Below, one piece after another: positions 44,025-52,817 of a stretch of 64,000 nucleotides of DNA. The stretch's first letter is position 1; each line of letters begins with the position of its first letter. The notes under the pieces were generated by a model. The model was not told the origin of the DNA and did no database searches. It was given only the letters and a program-made list of their open reading frames with translations. The position numbers and the translations under genes were made by a program. Location: contig JAQGPJ010000010.1 in assembly GCA_028293125.1 (NCBI GenBank), forward strand, positions 1-64,000. Reading direction: 5' to 3'. Origin of the DNA: Verrucomicrobiales bacterium. GTDB taxonomy: Bacteria; Verrucomicrobiota; Verrucomicrobiia; Verrucomicrobiales; V1-33.

Positions 44025-44864
44025 ATGAGCACTCCGCCACCCATTCCGCCGGATGAGCCGAACTTCCCGCCGGTGCCTCCGCCGGCTCCGCCATCCTATG
44101 TCCCGGCCCCGCCGCCCTATGATCCCTCGGTGGTGTCACCGAAGTCCAGCATGGGCAAAGGGACCAAAACACTGCTGTTTGGCTGCCTGGGCCTCGTGGC
44201 GGTGATGCTGCTGGCCGTGGTGTTCATTGGCAAATGGGCATGGGAGAAAGTGAAACCCATCGCGGAGAACCCCGCGCAGTTCGTGGCTGAACAGATCGTC
44301 AAGGCCCACCCCGAACTTGAAACGGTGAGCGTGGACAAAAGCACGCATTCCATCACCTTCAGGGACAAGGCCAGCGGCGAGGTGCTGACAGCCAGACTGG
44401 ACAAGGTGCAGAATGGCAACTTCATTCTGACCAAGTCCGACGGCACCGAGGTTGAGCTGGGTCCCCAAGGATTCAGAATGAAGGGTCAGGGAGGCTTTCA
44501 GGCCACTCTTGGAGGAGGAGAGGCTGTCCCCCTGCCGGACTGGGTCCCTCCTTATCCGGGACCGCACACGGTGGCGCTGTCCACCAGGCAGGAAAGCAAT
44601 GGATCCATCCAAGGGGTCCGCACGATACTCACCACGGATGATGTCCCCACCGCCAGAGCCGGCTATTTGAAAGCGCTGGAGGATGCCGGGTACACCCTGC
44701 ATGAAAACGGTGACCTCTCCGTTGATGGCCGCCAGGCGGTGAATTTGAAGGCTGGCAAAACCACGGGGCAAGGTTTGGCGCGGACCATCGTCATCGCCAT
44801 CACGGATTTGGAGGGCAAAACCCAAGTGGGTTTGAATTACGATCAGTCCACGGCGGAAAAATAG
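44025..44864 (+). CDS. proline-rich single-pass membrane protein of unknown function
   Basis: The protein has 279 residues and I do not recognise it. The first 40 are proline-rich (PPPIPPDEPNFPPVPPPAPP). One membrane segment follows at about 48-68 (LLFGCLGLVAVMLLAVVFIG), then KWAWEKVKP. The rest is soluble: a beta-rich part (SITFRDKASGEVLTARLD, GNFILTKSDGTEVELGPQGF) and a C-terminal ferredoxin-like part (TARAGYLKALEDAGYTLHEN, ARTIVIAITDLEGKTQVGL). The orientation is probably N-terminus inside, with the sensor-like domain outside. Coding quality is good and the gene lies 59 bp after the xylanase gene. Confidence 0.8.
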   Translation: MSTPPPIPPDEPNFPPVPPPAPPSYVPAPPPYDPSVVSPKSSMGKGTKTLLFGCLGLVAVMLLAVVFIGKWAWEKVKPIAENPAQFVAEQIVKAHPELETVSVDKSTHSITFRDKASGEVLTARLDKVQNGNFILTKSDGTEVELGPQGFRMKGQGGFQATLGGGEAVPLPDWVPPYPGPHTVALSTRQESNGSIQGVRTILTTDDVPTARAGYLKALEDAGYTLHENGDLSVDGRQAVNLKAGKTTGQGLARTIVIAITDLEGKTQVGLNYDQSTAEK

Positions 44865-44972
44865 ATTTGTCCGGAATCCAAGGGGCAGGTCTTTGAAAAT
44901 AAGACTGTATTCCCCGGATTACGGTCATATGAGGATTTGCGGAATCAGGCATCCGCACCCACGATCGGGCCC

Positions 44973-46079
44973 GTGAAAACAACCGCACTGCTTCTCCTGG
45001 TGTCGGCCTCCCCCCTCGCGGCGGCGGGCAATGAATCGGATTTTCTCGGCGACTGGCGGAACAAAATGCGGGATATCGTGCCCCGCGGCTACATCTGCTC
45101 CCATACAGATGCCGCTCCGGGGATTGATGGAAAGCTGGATGACGCCGCCTGGGCGAAGGCTCCGTGGACGGAGGACTTTGTGGACATCGAGGGCGATGCC
45201 AAACCAAAGCCCAAATACCGGACACGGGCCAAAATGCTGTGGGATGAGACCTATTTCTACATCGCCGCGGAGATGGAGTCGCCCCATGTCTGGGCCACCC
45301 TGACCCAGCACGACTCCGTGATTTTCGCGAACCCGGATTTTGAGGTCTTCATCGACCCCGACGCGGACTCGCAGAAATACTATGAGTTCGAAATGAACGC
45401 CCTGAACACAGGGTGGGATCTTTTTATGCCCAAGCCCTACAAAGACGGAGGCGGGGCGGACAACAGCTGGGAGATCCCCGGTCTGAAAACCGGAGCCCAT
45501 GTGCGCGGCACGCTGAACGATCCCTCCGACACCGACAGCGGCTGGGATGTGGAGATCGCCATTCCGTGGAAAGTGCTGGCGGAGCATTCCAAACAGGCGG
45601 CCCCGCCGCGGGAGGGCGATCAGTGGCGTGTGGGTTTCTCCCATGTGGACTGGCAGGTCACGGTGAAGGATGGCAAATACGTCAAAGTGCCCGGCCAGCC
45701 TGAGTACAACTGGATCTGGTCGGCGCAGGGGGTCATCGACATGCACCGGCCGGAGCGCTGGGGTTATGTGCAGTTCACCCGCCAGCCTGCGGAAAGCGTG
45801 AAGCTGGTTCCCGACGCCACCCGTCCGGCACGGGACATGCTGCAGGAGGTCGCCTACGCCCAGAAGGATTTCTCCAGACGCCAAGGCCGCTGGGCCGCCT
45901 CGCTGGAGGAGCTGGGCCTGACGCCCGCAGCCTCGGAGCTGGTGACCAAACCGGTGCTGAAGCTGACGCCCGCGGGCTTTGAGTGCACGGTGGCGCTCCG
46001 CCTTCCCGAGCCCGCCCCGCCCCAGCTCTGGCGGATCGATCAGGACTGCCGTGTGGTTCCCGTCCAGCCGGAAAAATAA
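44973..46079 (+). CDS. secreted family 9-like carbohydrate-binding protein
   Basis: Start GTG at 44973 is chosen because it opens a clean signal peptide (MKTTALLLLVSASPLAAAG); the frame is open 12 codons further up but without an ATG. The CBM9-like domain is clear: SHTDAAPGIDGKLDDAAWAK, AKMLWDETYFYIAAEMESPH, DFEVFIDPDADSQKYYEFE, and GWDVEIAIPWKVLAEH. The C-terminal 80 residues are an added helical segment (SFDLQEVAYAQKDFSRRQ-like: MLQEVAYAQKDFSRRQGRW). Family members bind sugar ends or act in polysaccharide uptake. It overlaps nothing and ends 6 bp before the next gene, so the two are probably co-translated. Confidence 0.85.
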   Translation: MKTTALLLLVSASPLAAAGNESDFLGDWRNKMRDIVPRGYICSHTDAAPGIDGKLDDAAWAKAPWTEDFVDIEGDAKPKPKYRTRAKMLWDETYFYIAAEMESPHVWATLTQHDSVIFANPDFEVFIDPDADSQKYYEFEMNALNTGWDLFMPKPYKDGGGADNSWEIPGLKTGAHVRGTLNDPSDTDSGWDVEIAIPWKVLAEHSKQAAPPREGDQWRVGFSHVDWQVTVKDGKYVKVPGQPEYNWIWSAQGVIDMHRPERWGYVQFTRQPAESVKLVPDATRPARDMLQEVAYAQKDFSRRQGRWAASLEELGLTPAASELVTKPVLKLTPAGFECTVALRLPEPAPPQLWRIDQDCRVVPVQPEK

Positions 46080-46085
46080 ACTGTT

Positions 46086-48536
46086 ATGAAAATCACCCGC
46101 TCCCTTGTCGCCGCAGCGCTGCTTCTGCCCGCCGCCGTTCACGGCGCGGAGGACCCGCCGTCCCCGCCCGTGCCCGCCGCTCCTCCCGCCCCGCCGGCTC
46201 CCCCGGTGCCGGCCACCATCGCAGCGCGGTGGTGGCCGGACTCCGTGCAGGCCGCGCTGGAGCCCGCCGGGGACAACCGCGCGGAGATTGTCCGGGCTCT
46301 GACAGAGGCGCCGGAGGCCCATCGCGACGGCATGAAGTTCCTGGTTGAGAACATGCCCGCCGTGGACCTGCGCTCGCTGAAGACGGATTTCCTGCTGGAG
46401 CAGGTGGCGCTGGGCTACGAGGCCCTGTCCCAGGCTCCCTGGGGAAAGGATATTCCCGTGGAGGTGTTCCTGAACGACATTCTGCCCTACGCCAGCCTGA
46501 ATGAGAAGCGCGACGGCAGCCGCCGGAAACTCCGCGAACTGTCCCTTCCGCTGGTGAAGGACTGCAAATCACCGGGCGAGGCCGGTGCCACCCTCAACCG
46601 CCGGCTGTTTGAGATCACCAACGTTAAATACTCCACCAAGCGCAAAAAGCCCGATCAGAGCCCGTCCGAAACCCTGTCCACCGGCCTGGCGACCTGCACG
46701 GGGCTTTCCATCATGCTGGTCGACGCCTGCCGCGCCGTGGGGGTCCCGGCGCGCATCGCCGGCACGCCCATGTGGACGAACCTGCGGGGCAATCACACGT
46801 GGGTGGAGATCTGGGATAAAAAATGGCATTTCACCGGTGCCTGCGAGCCCGATGAGAAGGGGCTCGACCGGGGCTGGTTCGCGGGGGATGCCTCCAAGGC
46901 CCTGGCCAATGTGCCGGAGCACGCCATCTACGCCAGCAGTTTCAAAAAAACCGGCACCTCCTTTCCGCTGATCTGGGATGAGACCCTGGACTGGGTGAGC
47001 GCCGTCAACGTGACCGACCGCTACACCGCCGGGGACAAGCCCGCCGCTCCTGCCGGCAAGTTGCAGCTGCTGGTCCGGGTGCTGGCGAAGGCCGGCGGTC
47101 CGCGGGTGGCGGCCAAAGTGTCGGTGAGTGACCCCTCGGACGCCGCTTTCCGTCAGGAGGGCACGAGCCGGGATGAAACTGCGGATCTGAACAATATTCT
47201 GCCCGTTCCCGTGGAGCGTGGCCATTCCTACACCGTGACTGTGGAACTGGACGGCAAAACGGTCAAAAAGGATGTTCATACCACTGATGAACCGGAACAG
47301 ACGGTGACCATCACCCTTGGGGACGGAGCCCCGGTGCCGCCCCAGGAGGCTTCAGCCAAAGCCTTGGGGGAACTGAAAACCTGGCTGGCACTGGACCGCG
47401 ATCAGCGTTCGGCCCCGGGCGGCAACGCCTTCGCCAGTGTGCCACTGACCAGAAGCGACGCCGCGGCGGCCCAGGAGGCGCTCTGGCAGGACCACGCCAA
47501 AATGATCCGCGAAACCCAGGCGGAGGCCATGAAGTCCAAGGTCATTGAAATCGCCGGCAAACGGATGCCCTTCGAAACCGTCGATTTCCCCGGAAAGGAC
47601 GGCGTGCCCGCCGGAGGGCGCAGTCTCTTCATCTCCATGCACGGCGGCGGAGGGGCCCCTCCGGAGGTCAACACCTCCCAGTGGCGCAATCAGATCAAAC
47701 TGGCCCAGGGCTACAAGCCGGCGGAGGGCCTTTATGTGGCTCCGCGGGCTCCCACAGACACTTGGAATCTCTGGCATGAGGCGCACATCGACGGCCTGTT
47801 CGAACGGCTGATCCAGAACCTCATCGTGCTGGAAAAGGTGAATCCCGACCGTGTTTACCTCATGGGCTACTCCGCCGGGGGCGATGGTGTGTACCAGCTG
47901 GCTCCCCGCATGGCCGATCACCTGGCGGCGGCGTCCATGATGGCCGGGCATCCCAACGAGGCCTCGCCGGTCAGTCTGCGGAATCTTCCCTTCGCCATTC
48001 AGGTGGGGGCCAATGACGGTGCCTACAACCGGAACCGGGTGGCCGTGGAGTGGGGTGAAAAACTCGACGCCCTGCGTGCTGCCGACGCCGGGGGATATGA
48101 GCACTTCACCGATCTTCCCGCCGGCAAGGGGCACTGGATGGGCATGGAGGACCGCAAGGCCATTCCCTGGATGGAGAAATTCACCCGCCAGCCGCTGCCG
48201 GATAAAATCGTCTGGTATCAGGACGATGTCACCCACGACCGCTTTTACTGGATCGCGGTGCCTGCCGGCAAAGGTGCCAAAGGCACGGAGATCACCGCTT
48301 CCCGTTCCGGGCAGACCGTGACGCTGAATTCAAAGGATGTGCCGGAGGCCACGGTTCTGTTCAACGATGCCCTGGTGGACCTCGACCAGCCTGTGACCGT
48401 GGAGACCGGTGGCAAAGTGCTTTTCACCGGTCCGGTGCCGCGCACCATCTCCGTTCTCCGCCAGACTTTGGTGGAGCGCGGGGATCCCCGTCTGGTCTTC
48501 AGCGGCTCCGTCACTGTCAAACTGGCCGGGGCCTGA
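46086..48536 (+). CDS. secreted transglutaminase-like / alpha-beta-hydrolase fusion protein
   Basis: The protein has 816 residues. A signal peptide (MKITRSLVAAALLLPAAVHG) is followed by a proline-rich linker. The transglutaminase-like domain (about 90-300) has Cys in LATCTGLSIMLVDACRAVGV and His in NHTWVEIWDKKWHFTGACEP. A short Ig-like part follows (about 330-420). The alpha/beta-hydrolase domain runs from about 500 to 710: the oxyanion region SLFISMHGGGGAPP, nucleophile elbow VYLMGYSAGGDGVYQLAP, Asp in VGANDGAYN and His in GKGHWMG, as in PHB-depolymerase-like esterases. An acyl-sugar esterase that works with the neighbouring xylanase is my inference. The fusion itself is unusual. Confidence 0.85.
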   Translation: MKITRSLVAAALLLPAAVHGAEDPPSPPVPAAPPAPPAPPVPATIAARWWPDSVQAALEPAGDNRAEIVRALTEAPEAHRDGMKFLVENMPAVDLRSLKTDFLLEQVALGYEALSQAPWGKDIPVEVFLNDILPYASLNEKRDGSRRKLRELSLPLVKDCKSPGEAGATLNRRLFEITNVKYSTKRKKPDQSPSETLSTGLATCTGLSIMLVDACRAVGVPARIAGTPMWTNLRGNHTWVEIWDKKWHFTGACEPDEKGLDRGWFAGDASKALANVPEHAIYASSFKKTGTSFPLIWDETLDWVSAVNVTDRYTAGDKPAAPAGKLQLLVRVLAKAGGPRVAAKVSVSDPSDAAFRQEGTSRDETADLNNILPVPVERGHSYTVTVELDGKTVKKDVHTTDEPEQTVTITLGDGAPVPPQEASAKALGELKTWLALDRDQRSAPGGNAFASVPLTRSDAAAAQEALWQDHAKMIRETQAEAMKSKVIEIAGKRMPFETVDFPGKDGVPAGGRSLFISMHGGGGAPPEVNTSQWRNQIKLAQGYKPAEGLYVAPRAPTDTWNLWHEAHIDGLFERLIQNLIVLEKVNPDRVYLMGYSAGGDGVYQLAPRMADHLAAASMMAGHPNEASPVSLRNLPFAIQVGANDGAYNRNRVAVEWGEKLDALRAADAGGYEHFTDLPAGKGHWMGMEDRKAIPWMEKFTRQPLPDKIVWYQDDVTHDRFYWIAVPAGKGAKGTEITASRSGQTVTLNSKDVPEATVLFNDALVDLDQPVTVETGGKVLFTGPVPRTISVLRQTLVERGDPRLVFSGSVTVKLAGA

Positions 48537-48556
48537 TCCGTCCGCCGGTTTGTGAT

Positions 48557-48584
48557 CGGAAACCGGGTGAATCACCCCGTTTCC
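48557..48584 (+). terminator. stem-loop after the transglutaminase-esterase gene
   Basis: GGAAACCGGGTG and CACCCCGTTTCC pair over 12 positions with one mismatch around a 3-base loop, 20 bp past the stop codon. There is no U-tract, so it may be a message-stabilising or factor-assisted end rather than a Rho-independent terminator. Confidence 0.5.
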
Positions 48585-48669
48585 GGCGCGGTACGGCGGG
48601 ATAGGGCCCAGCGCTGGAAAATCCCATCGGGGAAAAGCCGCCGGAGCCTGCGGATTTCCGGTTTCGCGG

Positions 48670-48734
48670 GGAAGGAAACGGACTGAGGATACGGGCTTTC
48701 CCGATTTCCCCAGCCCGTTTCCTTTCCCTTTTTT
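48670..48734 (+). promoter_or_regulatory. terminator-like hairpin abutting the miaB start
   Basis: GGAAACGG (48674-48681) pairs with CCGTTTCC (48715-48722), extended by GGAA with TTCC across one bulge. The U-tract CCCTTTTTT ends three bases before the miaB ATG. The loop is 33 bases. It could end upstream transcription or act as an attenuator for miaB. Confidence 0.55.
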
Positions 48735-48737
48735 GCC

Positions 48738-50138
<1,401 letters not shown>

Positions 50139-51512
50139 CGGATTTTCATGGCCAGCGAGGCTCCCGCCATCAGCGGCAGCCAGAAGAGCAGCGGCTCAAA
50201 CAGCGGGATCGTGGTCATCAGGGCCAGCGTGTGGCCGTCAAAGCAGAGAGAGACGCAGCCCATGGCCAGCAGTGCCAGCCAGCGCGCATCCAGTCCGCTT
50301 TTGGCCAGCCAGGCGCATTGCCGGGCACCGGCATATAAAAGAATGCCCAGCAGCGCCAGTCCGACGATGCCGCCATGGAATCCGGTGCTGATGAAGGCCC
50401 CATGCGGGTGGGGGGCCAGCCAGACCAGCTCACCGGGCAGTGTGTTGTCCCGCGCCCAGAAACCACGGCCGAAAATGACCTCCACCACTCCCTCAATGCG
50501 GCTCCACAACTCCTTGTAGAGGGCGAAGCGCCCGCTGTCCGACCGCGCGATCAGGCTGCCAGCGGGGGTTTCCGCACCCAGGGGCGTGCCGACGACCAGG
50601 TTGGGAATGGCTTTGGGCAGCAGGGAGGAAAGATTCTGAAATGTCCAGCCAGCCACCGCGATCACCGTCAGCGCAGGGCTCCAGCGCAGTACCGGACGGG
50701 TGGCTATGAGCACAAGAACGCCTGCTCCCATACCCAGGATGGCACCCCGGGTCTGTGTCAGGAAAACCGCCCCGCTGAGAATAGCGAGCGCCCCCAGCAG
50801 CAGGCCGCGTTCGCGGGCCGCCTCCGTCTGGGTGAAGGAGGCGGCGGCGGCCACGGCGGCAAAGGCCCACAGAAGACCACTGTTCACTGTATAAAGGCCA
50901 TCCCCGCAGTAGGGAATCACATTCTCCAGTCGGTCCAGCGCCACACTTTTGCCCCAACTGCCATAATACACCGGAATACTGACAAGGGCGGCCAGCACAC
51001 CGGTGCCGATGGCGCCCCGCAGCATCCAGTTCAGCCGTGAGGGGCGGCGGGCCACCCGCCAGATGCCCGCCAGAAAGGAGGCGATGGCGGCGGCATTCAG
51101 CACCGCCCCCATGCGCGGGAGCCAGTCACCCGGCACGTCCCGGAACATTCCGCTCCACATCCAACCAAGAAAGATAACGGCCAGCAGCAGCACCCGCCGG
51201 GATTTGGTGTCCGGCAGCGTGAAAAGTGCTGTGCCCCGGATGAAGGCCACCCCGGTCCACAGCAGAACCCAGCACTGGGTCGTCCACTGCAGGGGCATGA
51301 CAAACATCAGCAGCGGAACCGTGGCCGCACCGAACCCGTGAGGGTCCCATTTCATGAATTGCCATGCTTCCCGGAACCAGGAAAGTGGGCGTCCAGCAGG
51401 GAGGGAGGCGGGGGGCATTGACGGATACCCATTTTTGGTTCATGGATTAGTCCAATGCAAGGGGACATCCAGCCGGCACCCGCGACCGTAATGGGCGTTG
51501 GGAATTTCCCCG

Positions 51513-51947
51513 TCAGACGAAGCGGATACCATAGCGCCCGCAGATTTCGCCGACTTTGGCGAAGTCCGGCGGGCCTGCCGGCAAGGCGCTCAGCTCCGCG
51601 AACATGGCTTCAATTCCCGACGGGGACGCCCAGACCAGCGCCCGGTTGCGCCCGGGGCCGAGCGTTTTGTAACCGTGCGCCAGGCCGCGCGGCAGATAGG
51701 CGGTGACACCCGGACCGGCGGTGACGGTCCGACCGGCGGTCTGGAATTCAAACTCGCCCTCCAGCACGTGGAAGGTTTCGTCCTCGTGGTCGTGGATATG
51801 CGGCGGCACGCCCATCCCGGCGGGGTCGTCCAGCTCCATCAGGGCGAAACTGCCACCCGAGGCGGAACCGGAGACTTTGACGGACACTTTGTTGCCGAGC
51901 ACGTTCAACGTCACGCCTTCGCCGGCGGGGATGATGGAGGCATTCAT
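51513..51947 (-). CDS. cupin-domain protein
   Basis: The protein has 144 residues forming one beta-barrel cupin. Motif 1 is PPHIHDHEDETFHVLEGEFE, giving two His and one Glu as metal ligands. Motif 2 is YLPRGLAHGYKTLGP with a further His. It resembles the small quercetin-dioxygenase-like cupins that bind Fe, Mn or Ni. The substrate is unknown. A helical C-terminus (PSGIEAMFAELSALPAGPPD) is typical of the same group. It is probably monocistronic. Confidence 0.88.
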   Translation of the reverse strand: MNASIIPAGEGVTLNVLGNKVSVKVSGSASGGSFALMELDDPAGMGVPPHIHDHEDETFHVLEGEFEFQTAGRTVTAGPGVTAYLPRGLAHGYKTLGPGRNRALVWASPSGIEAMFAELSALPAGPPDFAKVGEICGRYGIRFV

Positions 51948-52077
51948 GAATGAGCGACGGATGGATGAATGGATGGAGCGGAAAGGGGAAGGGACTGTGA
52001 AAAGGAGGAAGAGCCGGGGAAAGGAAGATCCATGGGTGTGTCTGATGAAAGGAGGAAATGCTCCTGGAAAATAAATA

Positions 52078-52650
52078 TTATTTTTGGAGGGGGATTTCCT
52101 GTTCAGTCGATACGGCCTTCGGCGGTCCGGGCATCACCGGCTCCATGACCATATAGGGAGTGGCGGGGGCGGTGCCCGGAGGCAGCGCGGGGGGCATGAC
52201 CGATCCCGTGACCGGCAGACTGCGGATGTAGGCGTGCAGGGCCGTGAGGTCCCCGTCCGTCATGGCGTGCAGGCTGGCCCATGGCATGGGAGGCAGGCCC
52301 TCGCGGCTGCGGACCATGCGGATCCAGACCTCCGCCTCCGGGAAAGCGGCGAGATGCTGGCGCAGATTCGAGCCATAGGTTGTGCCCCACGGCCCCTGCC
52401 AGCCCACCGGCACCCCTTTCAGCCACTCGCTTTCCGGCACTTTGGTCCCCATCTGCATGAACCCCGGGGTATGGCAGTCATTGCAGCCAGCGGTGGCGAC
52501 CAGGTATTTGCCCCGGGCGATGGGGTCGGGAGCGGAAAAAGGAGCGGCGTCCGCTTTGACAGCAGGCTGCCAAAGCGGTTGGGACAGGCTCAGGATGGCG
52601 ATCAGCACTCCCGAGCAGGAAAGGAACAGAAAGAAGGAATTGAATCTCAT
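52078..52650 (-). CDS. membrane-anchored or secreted c-type cytochrome
   Basis: The N-terminal hydrophobic stretch (NSFFLFLSCSGVLIAILSLS) acts as signal or anchor. The haem site is VATAGCNDCHTPGFM (CxxCH, about residue 56), and the axial Met is probably in GLPPMPWASL. The spacing ARGKYLVATAGCNDCHTPG ... MTDGDLTALHAYIRSLPV is that of class I diheme-dehydrogenase-associated cytochromes, but with a single haem. The tail is proline-rich. The partner dehydrogenase is not in the window. Confidence 0.88.
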   Translation of the reverse strand: MRFNSFFLFLSCSGVLIAILSLSQPLWQPAVKADAAPFSAPDPIARGKYLVATAGCNDCHTPGFMQMGTKVPESEWLKGVPVGWQGPWGTTYGSNLRQHLAAFPEAEVWIRMVRSREGLPPMPWASLHAMTDGDLTALHAYIRSLPVTGSVMPPALPPGTAPATPYMVMEPVMPGPPKAVSTEQEIPLQK

Positions 52651-52817
52651 GCAGGGGCCTTATCCGCACAGAGGGGGCATGGCATTGCAGGGGACCCGTT
52701 TTTTATGCTTCCTTTTTGTCCGCCTTCCGGAACGGCTGTATGACGGGATTTGCCGTTCCTGGCTTTCAGCGGAGGACAAACTGCGGATCGAAGCCTGCCA
52801 TTGGTTGGCTCCCCGGT

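Noticed and set aside
44929-44976. 15-codon leader peptide before the CBM9 gene
   Set aside because: ATG at 44929 opens a short frame that overlaps the GTG start, but there is no attenuator hairpin and no regulatory residue run, so chance is likelier.
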